From Leifsonia sp. Leaf264 (GTDB lineage Bacteria; Actinomycetota; Actinomycetes; Actinomycetales; Microbacteriaceae): DNA of 64,000 bases. The position numbers and the translations under genes were made by a program. Positions 17,396-26,406 of this stretch are shown one piece after another (the first letter of the stretch is position 1; the number at the start of each line of letters is the position of its first letter). The notes under the pieces were generated by a model. That model worked only from the letters and a program-made list of their open reading frames with translations. It searched no databases and was not told the DNA's origin. The stretch spans positions 62,001 through 126,000 of the forward strand of contig NZ_LMMR01000005.1 of assembly GCF_001422325.1 (NCBI RefSeq). The letters run 5' to 3'.

Positions 17396-18301
17396 ATGAC
17401 CCAGAAGAAGTTCCGCGCCCCTACCGCTGACGGCCGCCTGCTCTACGCAATCGACCCGTCCGACGCCGACGCACTCGACGGCAGCTCCGACTTCCTCGGC
17501 GACACCCGTGGCATCACGTTCCTCACTGATGGCGTGGAGATGGTCCGACGCTCCGGTTACGGCAACCAGCCACGGTTCCTGACCGCACCCGCCAACGTTG
17601 CGGCGGTCCAGTACGAAACGTCTGTTGGGAGCCGCCCGGTCCTCGGACACCGTCGAACCGCGTCGATCCCCGCACTCCCGGAGTTCGTGTCGCCCGACGA
17701 ATGGGTGATCCTTCGCCCATCAATCGGCACGGACGATGACGGCGACTACCTCGCCGACGCATGGTACCGGGCTGAGTACGGCGAGCAGCCCACCGAGGTC
17801 CGCACGCTCGACCTGTCCGGGTACAGCGACTTCCCCGTCGACCTGCTCGACACCGAGTCGCTCACCGACCCGGACCCGTCCTTCAAGTGGGCGGTGTCCG
17901 CACCGTACCTGGTGTTCGGCAACGAGTACGAGTACGCCCTCCCCGGCATCCTCTCCGGGTACGCCGAACGGCTCGCGAAGGCCGTCGACGCGCGCACCAC
18001 AGCGCAGATCTGGACCCACAAAGCGAGGGAAGACAGCACCGTCTCCGGCAACATCACCCTGACATTCGAGGACAAGCGCACCTACCCGGTGAAGAACACC
18101 CGCGGCCGCACCACCCACCAGGCGAGCGGCACGAAGTCGTTCAGCTTCGACATCCCGTTCCCGAAAACGATCGCGGCGAAGTCGAAGGCTCAGGCGATCG
18201 CCAAGTTCGACAAGCTCGTCGACGAGATCGCCGAGCAGATCGCCGGGAAGAACGCGGTCGTCTGCGCCCACTGCTCCGGCGACGGCGTCATCGTCGACTG
18301 A
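17396..18301 (+). CDS. Hypothetical protein with C-terminal CxxC
   Basis: 301 residues, leaderless ATG 17396. No family recognised. It is hydrophilic with no signal peptide. A basic Thr/Gly region (~residues 220-250, TRGRTTHQASGTKSFSF) is followed by a helical Lys-rich stretch and a terminal CAHCSGDG motif, a single DnaJ-type or zinc-ribbon half-site that could pair with another chain. Monocistronic. Position beside the SbcD/SbcC block suggests a nucleic-acid-related role, but nothing in the sequence proves it. Confidence 0.65.
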   Translation: MTQKKFRAPTADGRLLYAIDPSDADALDGSSDFLGDTRGITFLTDGVEMVRRSGYGNQPRFLTAPANVAAVQYETSVGSRPVLGHRRTASIPALPEFVSPDEWVILRPSIGTDDDGDYLADAWYRAEYGEQPTEVRTLDLSGYSDFPVDLLDTESLTDPDPSFKWAVSAPYLVFGNEYEYALPGILSGYAERLAKAVDARTTAQIWTHKAREDSTVSGNITLTFEDKRTYPVKNTRGRTTHQASGTKSFSFDIPFPKTIAAKSKAQAIAKFDKLVDEIAEQIAGKNAVVCAHCSGDGVIVD

Positions 18302-18322
18302 CCCGACCGGTTCCGCCGGCAT

Positions 18323-18331
18323 CCGCACATG
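18323..18331 (+). promoter_or_regulatory. Class A promoter-like motif (within a 17-base repeat)
   Basis: CCGCACATG followed by TTGGT. The longer string GCCGGCATCCGCACATG (18315-18331) recurs exactly at 28397 and 36670. The gene starts 30 bases downstream with its own GGAAGGA ribosome binding site. Confidence 0.7.
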
Positions 18332-18360
18332 TTGGTCGTGAACAGCCTGGAAGGATCACC

Positions 18361-19011
18361 ATGCCGAAGCCCACTCTCGTAGTCACCCTCCCTGACGGAT
18401 CAACCGCGAAGCGTCAGACGGAACGTGCGTACCTGTACGTCCTCGCGCAGGGACCCCGCCCTGCATCAGCCGAAGCCGCCACCCTGAACGCGGAAGCCGC
18501 CCGCGAGGAGGAGCTGGCCGCTGACCTGGCCGCTGCGATCGCCGCCGCCACGGTGAGCGTGGAACGCCGCAACTTCCGGACTACGGACGACCCGGACATG
18601 GGCTTGTGGGGGACGGTGACGTACACGAACTACCTCGGCACCCTGCACGTGCCAACACGGGGCGCGGACGCTCACAGGACCTCGGTCATCACCCACTGCA
18701 ACTCCCGCAACGAATCCGAGGTCTGGGGCACCCACGACGCCGATGGTGCGTACACCGAGACCGGCCGCCAGATCGTTGACCTGACCGACGCACTCCTCGG
18801 CAAGGCCCGTGGCATCGCTCGACACCTCCGCGACTCCGCCGCAACAAAGCGCAGCCGAGCAGCAGGTCTCCTCAACGGAGACGCCGCTCCAGAGGCAGGG
18901 TGGGAGGTCCTCCGATGGACATCCCGCCTCGACCTCGCCAATGCCGCCAAGTCCAAGTTCGAGCACCGCATCGCACTCGGGCACGATCTGCAGATCATCC
19001 CCGTCGGGTAG
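18361..19011 (+). CDS. Hypothetical protein
   Basis: 216 residues, ATG 18361 preceded by GGAAGGATCACC. No family recognised. Residues ~35-65 are an Ala/Glu-rich helix, possibly a coiled coil; the middle is strand-rich with aromatic residues (GLWGTVTYTNYLGTLH); the last third is basic and helical. Likely cytoplasmic. It stands alone between two class A motifs. Confidence 0.65.
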   Translation: MPKPTLVVTLPDGSTAKRQTERAYLYVLAQGPRPASAEAATLNAEAAREEELAADLAAAIAAATVSVERRNFRTTDDPDMGLWGTVTYTNYLGTLHVPTRGADAHRTSVITHCNSRNESEVWGTHDADGAYTETGRQIVDLTDALLGKARGIARHLRDSAATKRSRAAGLLNGDAAPEAGWEVLRWTSRLDLANAAKSKFEHRIALGHDLQIIPVG

Positions 19012-19042
19012 GTCGATCAAGTCCCGGCAGAAGCGCAGCGCT

Positions 19043-19051
19043 CCGCACATG
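19043..19051 (+). promoter_or_regulatory. Class A promoter-like motif
   Basis: CCGCACATG followed by TTGGTGGC; CAT is 9 bases before the ATG at 19060 (leaderless sbcD-like gene). Confidence 0.75.
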
Positions 19052-19059
19052 TTGGTGGC

Positions 19060-20259
19060 ATGAAGACGACATTCATGCACACCGGCGATGAGCACATCGA
19101 CTCCGACACCCACGGCTCCATCAACCCGATCACCGGGCTGAACACCGCCTGGGAGTCGAACCACCAGGTGGTCCGCCACCTCGCCGACCAGGCAGTCGCC
19201 CAGAACGTGTCGTTCTTCCTGTCCGCCGGTGACAACTTCAAGACCGGTCGTCCTTCGCAGGAGGCGCTGCTACTCTTCGTGGACGCCATGTCTCCGCTGG
19301 CTGAGGCTGGCACCCCGATCGTGCTCCTTGACGGGAACCACCACCTAACCGGCGTCCCCGCCGACCACCGCACCGTCATCCACGTCGTCGCGGAGATGCT
19401 CCGTGCCAAGGGCGCCACCGTCCACATCTCCTCCCAGCCGGGCCTGATCCGCCTTGACACCGGCGAGCAGATCGCCTCACTCCCATGGCTCAGCAAGAAC
19501 CGAGTGCTCGCGGAGCTCGACCAGCTGGACCTGACGGGACCTGAAGCCGACAAGGCTGTCGCCGACTACGGCATCCGGAAGCTGACGGAGATGGCTGAGG
19601 AGGCCGACTCGTCGCTGCCTCTGATCATGGCGTCACATGTCACGGTCGACCACCTCCGGATCGACGCTGTCGCCGAGGGGTTCTCCCGCGGCTCCGAAGT
19701 TGACCTGTCCCACCTGTTCTCCGAACCGGTCCTCCCGGTGAAGGAGCTGGCGGCGCTGCCGTTCCAGTACGGCGCTTTGTCTCACATCCACACCCCGCAG
19801 CACTTCGCCGGCGGCCGCTACTGGTACGCCGGATCCCCGAACCGTCTCACGTTCACTGACATGAACGACGAGAAGGGCGGCAACGTGGTCACCATCGACG
19901 GCACCGACATGTCCGTCGAACGTGCAGTGACACCGGCTCGCCGTATGGTTTCAGTCGACCTGGAGAAGGACGACTGGGAGGCTGCCGTGGAAAGCATCGA
20001 CGAAGGAACTCTGGTGCAGGTGCACCTTGTCACCGGCGCACCTGAGGTGCCCCGTGAGCTGCGCAAGCAGATCGCCGAGCACGGTGGCATCCTCGCCAGC
20101 ACGAAGGCCCGCCCGAAGGCTCGTGTGGTTGCAGAGCGGGTCGCCCTGCCCGAGAAGGTGGACCCAGTGACCGCGCTGCGCGCCTGGGCTGAACGGAACG
20201 CCCCCGAAGGCGTCGACGTGCAGACGCTGGTCGATGCCGCAGAGAAGCTCTCCGCATGA
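19060..20259 (+). CDS. sbcD: SbcD/Mre11-like exonuclease subunit
   Basis: 399 residues, leaderless. Calcineurin-like phosphoesterase motifs appear in order: TGDEH (Asp10, His12), SAGDNF, DGNHH (92-95), ASH, and SHIHTPQ. This is the architecture of the nuclease subunit of SbcCD/Mre11-Rad50 (phage T4 gp46/gp47), which trims hairpins and double-strand ends. The usual GNHD box reads GNHH, so the catalytic Asp is replaced and metal chemistry may differ. The C-terminal ~100 residues form a capping region. The start of a PTH2 gene overlaps its stop (ATGA), and the SbcC-like ATPase gene follows after that, so the three probably act as a unit. Confidence 0.8.
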   Translation: MKTTFMHTGDEHIDSDTHGSINPITGLNTAWESNHQVVRHLADQAVAQNVSFFLSAGDNFKTGRPSQEALLLFVDAMSPLAEAGTPIVLLDGNHHLTGVPADHRTVIHVVAEMLRAKGATVHISSQPGLIRLDTGEQIASLPWLSKNRVLAELDQLDLTGPEADKAVADYGIRKLTEMAEEADSSLPLIMASHVTVDHLRIDAVAEGFSRGSEVDLSHLFSEPVLPVKELAALPFQYGALSHIHTPQHFAGGRYWYAGSPNRLTFTDMNDEKGGNVVTIDGTDMSVERAVTPARRMVSVDLEKDDWEAAVESIDEGTLVQVHLVTGAPEVPRELRKQIAEHGGILASTKARPKARVVAERVALPEKVDPVTALRAWAERNAPEGVDVQTLVDAAEKLSA

Positions 20260-20870
20260 CCGAGGACCGACGCCTCGTCCAGCCGATCGTGATCGAGACA
20301 GGACCGGACGCCACCCATCAAGGCACGGTCCGAGCCGCAGCTCTCGCCTGTGTCGCCGCGTACGCCGCCGACCGCGACAACCCCGAATCCCTCTGGGAGG
20401 AATGGCTGTCCGGACCGTTCACGAAGGTCGTCCGCCGCGCCAAGCCAGCCGTCTTCGCCAAGCTCACCCCGCTCGTAAGCATCGAAGGCCCCGGTGGCCG
20501 TGCCGCCGCATTCGGCCCCGTGGATGACGCCGACGTCCCGAAGGATCTCTCTCGCCTGCAAGTAAGCGGCACCGACCTCCCCCGCGCAGCAACACGACCA
20601 CAGCCTGACCCCCGCGCTGTCGTCGTCGTCAACAAGGATCTCGGCATGACCACCGGCAAGACAGCCGCTCAGGTGTCCCACGCCCTGCTGTCGCTTGCTC
20701 TGGAGAACCCTGACGTCACCATCGAGGACTTCGCCTTCTACGAGCTCTCCGTCGCGGCCGGGTTCGAAACCCACATGGGACGAAACCCCGGCACCCGGAT
20801 CATCGTCGACGCCGGCCGCACTGAAACCGAGCCGGGAACCACCACAGCGTTCGCGTACCTGCGCCCGTAG
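20256..20870 (+). CDS. Peptidyl-tRNA hydrolase 2 (PTH2) domain protein
   Basis: 204 residues; start overlaps the sbcD stop by four bases. Residues ~120-204 carry the PTH2 signatures: VVVNKDLGMTTGKTAAQVSHA and, near the C-terminus, IVDAGRTETEPGT. PTH2 cleaves the ester linking peptides to tRNA and is typical of archaea and eukaryotes, with scattered copies in actinobacteria and phages. The N-terminal ~110 residues are a separate helical domain of unknown function. Translational coupling to the SbcD gene is unusual and suggests an RNA or ADP-ribosyl/peptidyl adduct role rather than housekeeping. Confidence 0.8.
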   Translation: MTEDRRLVQPIVIETGPDATHQGTVRAAALACVAAYAADRDNPESLWEEWLSGPFTKVVRRAKPAVFAKLTPLVSIEGPGGRAAAFGPVDDADVPKDLSRLQVSGTDLPRAATRPQPDPRAVVVVNKDLGMTTGKTAAQVSHALLSLALENPDVTIEDFAFYELSVAAGFETHMGRNPGTRIIVDAGRTETEPGTTTAFAYLRP

Positions 20871-20891
20871 CACCGGCGATTCCGCCGCAAT

Positions 20892-20900
20892 CCGCACATG
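20892..20900 (+). promoter_or_regulatory. Class A promoter-like motif
   Basis: CCGCACATG followed by TAAGT, 50 bases upstream of the SbcC-like gene, which has a strong GTAAGGAGAA ribosome binding site. Confidence 0.65.
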
Positions 20901-20950
20901 TAAGTGCTGAAGATTCAGGCGCACCCCGCCTGCCAGTAAGGAGAACTGCC

Positions 20951-23389
20951 GTGCAGATCAAGTCGATCGAAATCGAAGGCATGTGGTCGTACCGCGACCC
21001 GCAGCAGGTCGTCATCGACGGTCACCCGCTGGTCGTCGGCGTCGGCGAGAACGGAGCCGGCAAATCCGCCCTCCTGGTCGCAGCAGTCGTTGCCGCGTTC
21101 TACGCGAAGTTCCCCACGAAGACCGTGCAGGAGTCCATCACCACTGACGTGCCGCAGGGCCGAGTCAGCGTCGAGTTCGAAGTCAACGACACCCTCTACC
21201 GCGTCTCCCGCACCTTCACCCGCAAGGGATCCGGTTCCGCCCAGGTTCTGGTCGCCGACCCGTCCACCCGTTCCGGATGGCGTGGAGTGACAGAGAAGGG
21301 CGTCAAGGAGGTCGACGAGTACATCGTCGGCCTGCTCGGCATGGACTACCAGACGGCGACGATGACATGGATCGCCGAGCAGGGCACGTACGGCAAGTTC
21401 GCGGAGTCTCTGCCATCGAAGCGGTTCGAGCTTCTGTCCCAGATCTTCGGCCTGGACATCTACACCCCGAAAGCGAAAGCAGCGAAAGCTGCCGCAGATG
21501 CCGCCGCCATCCTGGTAGCCACCGTCGACGGGAAGCTCGCTGAGCTCTCCGGCACGATGGACGCCGCAGACGGGCAGCAGTTCGACCTTGACGGGATGAC
21601 CGACAAGCAGCTGTCGAAGAACCTGTCCGACGCGAACGACGACGTCGACCGATACACCCAGCAAGCCGCCGAGCTGAACGCCACCGACCCTGCCCGCCAG
21701 ACCGTCGAAGCGCGCCAGGCCTACGAGCTCGTCAGGAACGACCGAGTCGCCAAACTGACCGCAGCCACCCAGCAGGTGGAACGAGCGGAGCTCGCAATCG
21801 GCCAGGCGAAGAACCGCGCAGCGGCCACCCGCGCCGCCGCTGAGGCACGGTTCACCCGCGACCTCGCCGAGGCATCCACACGTGCAGAACGCATCCGCGA
21901 GCAGGCCACCACGCAGCGCCGTGCCGCCGCGGAGCAGAAGCTGAAGATCGCCTCCGCCGAGCGTGACCTCCCCACCTTCGTCGATGAAGTCACCGCTAGT
22001 CGGGAGACTGCTGATGACGCTCGCCGGTCCGCCGACGCCGCATTCCAGAAGGCTGCGGACCTCCGCGGTGCCGTGGCCCAGCTTCGCGCTGAGTCCGCCA
22101 CCGCGAAGGCAGCTGTCGCCGACGCCGAAGCACGGATCTCCCTGCTGGAGAAGAGCGCAGCCGACACTGACCACGCCGAATGCTTCACCTGCGGACAGCA
22201 CCTCTCCGCTTCGGACGCAGCCGCACTCATCGAACTGCAGCGCGACGCGATCGCTTCGCTGAAGCAGAAGATGCTGGACCTCCGCGACTCCGGCATGAAG
22301 ACGAACGCCGCCGCAGAAGCGGCTGACGCTGAGCGTGCAGCCCACCTCCAGGCCGCGAAAGCCGCTGATGTCGAAGCGGACCGCATCAGCACCGCGATGG
22401 CCTCCCTCCATGCCCTCATCGGGTCGAAGGAGCAGGCCGACGCTGCCGAGCAGGCTGCAGCCGAAGCGTTCCAGCAGTCATCGAAGGATGAAGACGCTTG
22501 GCGACGCCAGGCTGCTGACGCTCACAGCACCCAGATCGCTGCCGCCGACGCCGACGAGCAGGCAACAGTCGACGCCGCTGAGACTGAGCTGTCCAGCGCG
22601 CGCGCTGTGGCAGCGGAAACCGCTGAGCCCACGGCGAAGGAGACCCACCTCCTGGAAGACCTCCGCGCCGCCGAAGCTCTGGTCGCCGGTGAAGCTTCCG
22701 GCTACAACGAACGCCGCATCGAGCTGGAACGGCTCCGCAGCGAAGCACGCCGTCTCGTGACCGTCTACTCCGCTGAGGAGCACCGCCGTACCGAGGCTGC
22801 TCTGCTCCGCGCCGACCAGGAGGATCGCCTCGCGGCCCTCCGCGTCGAGAAAGCTGACGCACAGCGGGAGATCCTCATCAACATGACGCTGATGAAAGCG
22901 TTCTCCCCCGCCGGCATCCCCGCGATGATCCTCAACACCGTCGTGGAACAGCTGAACGAGACCGTGAACTCGTCGCTGGAGCGACTGTCGAACGGCGAAC
23001 TGAAGGTGGAACTCCGCACCAGCCGCGAGAACACCAACGGCACCCCCGACAACAAGATCAGCGTGTACGTGGAGACACCCACCGGTGTTCGCGCCTACGA
23101 GACCCTGTCCGGCGGTCAGCGCTTCCGTGTGAACGTCGCGATCCGCGTCGGTCTGCTGGAGTCGATCTCACGCGGAACCGGAACGCCAATCCGATCCTTC
23201 ATCCTCGACGAGGGTTGGGGAACGCTGGACGAGAAGGGCGTCATGTCGACCATCGGGACGCTGTTCCGACTGTCCGAAGAGATGAACGTCATCACCGTCA
23301 GCCACATCGACTCTGTCCGCGACGCGTTCCCCGCTCGCGTCGAGGTGGTGATGGACGGCGGAACCTCCGTCGCCCAGCTCGTCGCCTGA
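20951..23389 (+). CDS. sbcC: SbcC/Rad50-like SMC-family ATPase
   Basis: 812 residues from GTG 20951 (AAGGAGAA upstream). Walker A GENGAGKSAL lies near residue 36; two long Ala/Glu/Arg-rich coiled-coil arms surround a zinc hook CFTC (Cys411, Cys414); the C-terminal half-site has the signature LSGGQ, Walker B SFILDEGWGTLD and the switch His in TVSH. This is the Rad50/SbcC plan, somewhat shorter than typical chromosomal SbcC (~1000 residues) and closer to phage gp46-type sizes. It should dimerise through the hook and pair with the SbcD-like protein at 19060 to process DNA ends. A tandem terminator follows. Confidence 0.9.
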   Translation: MQIKSIEIEGMWSYRDPQQVVIDGHPLVVGVGENGAGKSALLVAAVVAAFYAKFPTKTVQESITTDVPQGRVSVEFEVNDTLYRVSRTFTRKGSGSAQVLVADPSTRSGWRGVTEKGVKEVDEYIVGLLGMDYQTATMTWIAEQGTYGKFAESLPSKRFELLSQIFGLDIYTPKAKAAKAAADAAAILVATVDGKLAELSGTMDAADGQQFDLDGMTDKQLSKNLSDANDDVDRYTQQAAELNATDPARQTVEARQAYELVRNDRVAKLTAATQQVERAELAIGQAKNRAAATRAAAEARFTRDLAEASTRAERIREQATTQRRAAAEQKLKIASAERDLPTFVDEVTASRETADDARRSADAAFQKAADLRGAVAQLRAESATAKAAVADAEARISLLEKSAADTDHAECFTCGQHLSASDAAALIELQRDAIASLKQKMLDLRDSGMKTNAAAEAADAERAAHLQAAKAADVEADRISTAMASLHALIGSKEQADAAEQAAAEAFQQSSKDEDAWRRQAADAHSTQIAAADADEQATVDAAETELSSARAVAAETAEPTAKETHLLEDLRAAEALVAGEASGYNERRIELERLRSEARRLVTVYSAEEHRRTEAALLRADQEDRLAALRVEKADAQREILINMTLMKAFSPAGIPAMILNTVVEQLNETVNSSLERLSNGELKVELRTSRENTNGTPDNKISVYVETPTGVRAYETLSGGQRFRVNVAIRVGLLESISRGTGTPIRSFILDEGWGTLDEKGVMSTIGTLFRLSEEMNVITVSHIDSVRDAFPARVEVVMDGGTSVAQLVA

Positions 23390-23399
23390 CGGACCACAG

Positions 23400-23455
23400 A
23401 CCGCACCGGGTGTGCGGTGTGACGGACGCCTGCCTCGTAGGGGAAGCAGGCGTCC
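23400..23455 (+). terminator. Two tandem hairpins after sbcC
   Basis: Stem 1 ACCGCAC/GTGCGGT (23400-23418) and stem 2 GGACGCCTGC (23424-23433)/GCAGGCGTCC (23446-23455). The second stem ends one base before the next class B motif, so transcription stop and start are packed together. Confidence 0.75.
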
Positions 23456-23464
23456 GCCACATGC
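23456..23464 (+). promoter_or_regulatory. Class B promoter-like motif
   Basis: GCCACATGC; CAT is 11 bases before the ATG at 23474 (leaderless). Confidence 0.7.
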
Positions 23465-23473
23465 CTTCACAGC

Positions 23474-24367
23474 ATGCCCCGTTACACCGAGCACCCGCGG
23501 CCGCAACACACATTCGTGCACATCTCCGACACCCACCTTGTCGAGGACTACAAGCTGTACGGCCGCTTCGACTCCGCCGCCCATCTGGCCACCACCATGG
23601 CGCACCTGGAGCAGTCCGGGATCCGACCTGAGGCGATCATCCTGACCGGCGACATCGCCGACGAGGGCAGCGCCGACGCTTACCGCGCGGCCCGTGCCGT
23701 CGTGCACGCTACCGCGGCCAGGATCGGCGCTGACGTGGTCTGGCTGATGGGCAACCACGACAACCGAGCCGCGTTCCGCACCGAACTCCTCGACGGTGTC
23801 GGCAGCACCGAGCCGGTCGACGAGGTCCGCTGGTTCGGCGGCCTCCGCCTGATCAGCCTCGACTCCACAGTCCCCGGATTCCACCACGGGCATGTGTCGA
23901 AGAAGCAGCTGGAATGGCTGAAGGCTGAACTGGCTGAGCCTGCACCGGACGGCACAATCCTGGCTCTCCACCACCCTCCCCTGCCGACCTTCACAGACCT
24001 CGCAGTAGCGGTCGAGCTCCTCGACCAGGCTTCGTTGCGCGACGTGGTCGTCGGGTCGGATGTCGCAGCGATCCTCGCAGGTCACCTGCACTACCCGGCC
24101 AACGGCATGTTCGGTGGTGTTCCCGTCATGGTCGCCGCATCGACCGCCTTCACCCAGGACCTGACGTCTGACTGGCGGGGCGAAGCCCAGGTGGACTCCG
24201 GGCAGTCGTTCAACGTCGTCCAGGTGTACCGCCACACCGTCGTCTCCACTGTCGTGCCGGTGTCGCCGGGACGATCCCTGGCGAAGCACGACGCCGCCGA
24301 GTCGGCCCGGATCCTCGCCGATGCCGGTGTGGTGTGGCGAGACGCGGTTCCTGACCTGGAGCACTGA
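23474..24367 (+). CDS. CpdA-like metallophosphoesterase
   Basis: 297 residues, leaderless. All calcineurin-like phosphoesterase boxes are present: HISDTHL, LTGDIAD, MGNHDN, ALHHPP and AGHLHYP. The arrangement matches class III cyclic-nucleotide phosphodiesterases (CpdA/Rv0805 type), which hydrolyse 3',5'- or 2',3'-cyclic nucleotides and other phosphodiesters. No signal peptide, so it is cytoplasmic. Unlike the SbcD-like protein nearby, its metal ligands are all canonical. Depleting a defence-related cyclic nucleotide is an attractive but unproven role. Confidence 0.85.
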   Translation: MPRYTEHPRPQHTFVHISDTHLVEDYKLYGRFDSAAHLATTMAHLEQSGIRPEAIILTGDIADEGSADAYRAARAVVHATAARIGADVVWLMGNHDNRAAFRTELLDGVGSTEPVDEVRWFGGLRLISLDSTVPGFHHGHVSKKQLEWLKAELAEPAPDGTILALHHPPLPTFTDLAVAVELLDQASLRDVVVGSDVAAILAGHLHYPANGMFGGVPVMVAASTAFTQDLTSDWRGEAQVDSGQSFNVVQVYRHTVVSTVVPVSPGRSLAKHDAAESARILADAGVVWRDAVPDLEH

Positions 24368-24417
24368 GCCCGAACGGGGAACTTCCTCGGCCGGCCTGGC
24401 CGCGAGAATATGGCTTG

Positions 24418-24426
24418 CCGCACATG
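24418..24426 (+). promoter_or_regulatory. Class A promoter-like motif
   Basis: CCGCACATG followed by TAGGT, upstream of the small DUF4236 gene, which has AAGAAGGAG as ribosome binding site. Confidence 0.65.
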
Positions 24427-24460
24427 TAGGTTGCGTCAACCCAACAAGAAGGAGCCCACC

Positions 24461-24622
24461 GTGGGACTGATCTTCCGCAAGAGCATCAAGGTCGGACGGC
24501 GCAGCCGAGTCAACGTATCCAAGTCCGGCGTGTCCGCCTCCACGCGTGTCGGCCCGTTCTCGGTGAGCTCCCGCGGTCGTGTCAGCTTGCGCATCGGGAA
24601 GGGCTTCAGCTGGCGCTTCTAG
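24461..24622 (+). CDS. DUF4236 small protein
   Basis: 53 residues from GTG 24461 with AAGAAGGAG upstream. The sequence fits the DUF4236 pattern: a start like MGxxFRKSIK(V/I)G, then (L/V)NVSKSGVS and repeated short strands rich in Gly, Ser, Arg (SVSSRGRVSLRIGKG). It is highly basic. The family is widespread in plasmids, phages and bacterial genomes, with no known function. Confidence 0.75.
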   Translation: MGLIFRKSIKVGRRSRVNVSKSGVSASTRVGPFSVSSRGRVSLRIGKGFSWRF

Positions 24623-24697
24623 TCGATCGCTGACCCAAAGATCAGGGTAACCCCGGAGCGGTTCCCAGTGCATGCCCGCTCAAGCATGTACAAGCTC

Positions 24698-24706
24698 TCC
24701 ACATGT
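24698..24706 (+). promoter_or_regulatory. Class B promoter-like motif
   Basis: TCCACATGT; CAT is 11 bases before the ATG at 24716 (leaderless). Confidence 0.65.
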
Positions 24707-24715
24707 CATTGAGAC

Positions 24716-25996
24716 ATGAGCAACCCCACCGTTGAGGTTCCACCGTCCACCACTGCCGCGTTGGCCAAACGTGACCTCGCCGTCGACTTCGCGCGGGTCG
24801 TATCCGTGGTCGTGGTGGTGATGACCCACATGCTGATGGTCGGCGTCGGAATCGGCTCGGACGGGAACATCATCGTCAGCGAACCGTTGACACCGCAGCC
24901 CTGGTTCCCCGTGGCGACCCTCTTCCTGCAGATCATGCCGCTGTTCTTCATTCTCGGCGGGTTCTCCTCGCTGACGAGCTGGCGTTCACTGCAGCGTCGC
25001 GGCGGTACAGCAGCGGACTACATCCGCAACAGGGTGATCCGGCTGGCTCGTCCTGCGATCCCGGTGTTCATCTTCTTCGCGGTCGCGATCAACGTGACTG
25101 CCGCCTTCGTCGATCCCACCTTCCTCAACGGCGTCGTCACCGGTATCGGCACACCGCTGTGGTTCGTGGCCGCCTACATCCTCTGCCAGTTGTTCGTGCC
25201 GCTGATGGCCAGGCTCCACGAGGCTGCACCCTGGAGGACGTTGGCCGCACTTGCCGCCGGCGCCGTCCTCGTCGACGCCCTCCGCTACTCGCTCAACCAG
25301 GAGTGGATCGGTCTTGCCAACCTGTTCTTCGTCTGGCTTTTCGTCAGTCAGCTCGGTTTCCTGTACGCGGATGGGTTCTTCTTCCGAATCGGCCGTGCCC
25401 GTGTCGCCGCGATCGGCGCCGCCGCTGCAGCTGTCCTCTCCGCGATCATCATCAGCGGGTTGTACGTGGCGGACATGCTGCACAACCTGAACCCGCCCAC
25501 AGTCCCGCTGATGCTCCTCGGCGTCATTCAGATCAGCGTTCTGGTGCTCATCCACCCGGCCCTCACCAAGCTCATGCAGCGGAAGCCGGCGCGGGTGTTC
25601 ACGTTCCTGTTCGGGACCAGGCTGATGACGATCTACCTGTGGCACATGACCTGCCTGATCCTGGTCACCGGTGTCACGCTTCTGATCCCTGACGCCGCGC
25701 CGGCACCGGCGACGGAGGGATGGTGGCTGTCCAGACCGTTCGTCCTCATCGCCACGTTCATCCTGGTGTTCATCTTGTCGAAGTACGTCGCCCGGTTCGA
25801 GAACGACCCCGTGGTGCCGCGGAAAGCCGGTGAGGACGTGTCCCTGCTGAACGCCGTCATTTCCGCCGCCCTGGTGTTCGCTCCGGCGTTCTACGTCATG
25901 AGGAACGGACTCGACGGCTATGTCGCCGTCGCCGGCGTCATCGCATTCACCGCTGCGGTCCTTCTGGTGATCCCGAGGAAGCTGCCTACTGCGTAG
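24716..25996 (+). CDS. Acyltransferase family 3 membrane protein
   Basis: 426 residues with about ten hydrophobic helices. Near the N-terminus VDFARVVSVVVVVMTHMLM contains the conserved His of Acyl_transf_3 proteins, followed by FFILGGFSS and a basic loop YIRNRVIRLARP, both typical of the family. These enzymes move acyl groups (often acetyl or succinyl) onto surface sugars, lipids or peptidoglycan. No extracytoplasmic SGNH domain is fused, but an SGNH hydrolase is encoded at 2580. It may alter surface glycans, for example to change phage adsorption. The substrate is unknown. Confidence 0.85.
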   Translation: MSNPTVEVPPSTTAALAKRDLAVDFARVVSVVVVVMTHMLMVGVGIGSDGNIIVSEPLTPQPWFPVATLFLQIMPLFFILGGFSSLTSWRSLQRRGGTAADYIRNRVIRLARPAIPVFIFFAVAINVTAAFVDPTFLNGVVTGIGTPLWFVAAYILCQLFVPLMARLHEAAPWRTLAALAAGAVLVDALRYSLNQEWIGLANLFFVWLFVSQLGFLYADGFFFRIGRARVAAIGAAAAAVLSAIIISGLYVADMLHNLNPPTVPLMLLGVIQISVLVLIHPALTKLMQRKPARVFTFLFGTRLMTIYLWHMTCLILVTGVTLLIPDAAPAPATEGWWLSRPFVLIATFILVFILSKYVARFENDPVVPRKAGEDVSLLNAVISAALVFAPAFYVMRNGLDGYVAVAGVIAFTAAVLLVIPRKLPTA

Positions 25997-25998
25997 TT

Positions 25999-26007
25999 GC
26001 CACATGG
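25999..26007 (+). promoter_or_regulatory. Class B promoter-like motif
   Basis: GCCACATGG starting 3 bases after the acyltransferase stop; CAT is 11 bases before the ATG at 26017. Confidence 0.7.
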
Positions 26008-26016
26008 CTTCCGGAC

Positions 26017-26313
26017 ATGAGCATCAACCTCATCGACGACGCCTGGCCTGGCGATGCTGAACGCAGCGCCGACCTCTCCCTCGACGACATCCGAGAACGC
26101 TACGCCGGTGACCTGCAGGACCAGATCGGGAAAGCGTCCGTCGCATTGCTGAAGGCCGAAACCGCCCTCATTCTCGACGGCGACTTCCTCACCCGATCCG
26201 AAAGCAAAGCCGCGCAGGAGGCGATCGACCGGGCCGCAGAACGGCTGTCCAAGCTGGAACTCAAACTCCAGCGGGTGCTCGACAACGAGATCACCGTCGA
26301 GGTCCGTCACTAG
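26017..26313 (+). CDS. Hypothetical helical protein
   Basis: 98 residues, leaderless. Acidic at the N-terminus, then a long amphipathic helical region with heptad-like leucines (AERLSKLELKLQRVL) that may dimerise as a coiled coil. No family recognised. Confidence 0.65.
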   Translation: MSINLIDDAWPGDAERSADLSLDDIRERYAGDLQDQIGKASVALLKAETALILDGDFLTRSESKAAQEAIDRAAERLSKLELKLQRVLDNEITVEVRH

Positions 26314-26406
26314 GTATCCTTCCTCTCGGTGGCGGCCCTGCCTCCATCAGGTATAGCGTGATGGCAACTTGCGGAGCGGGTGGGCCAGAACGCAGGAGGT
26401 GCTTCC

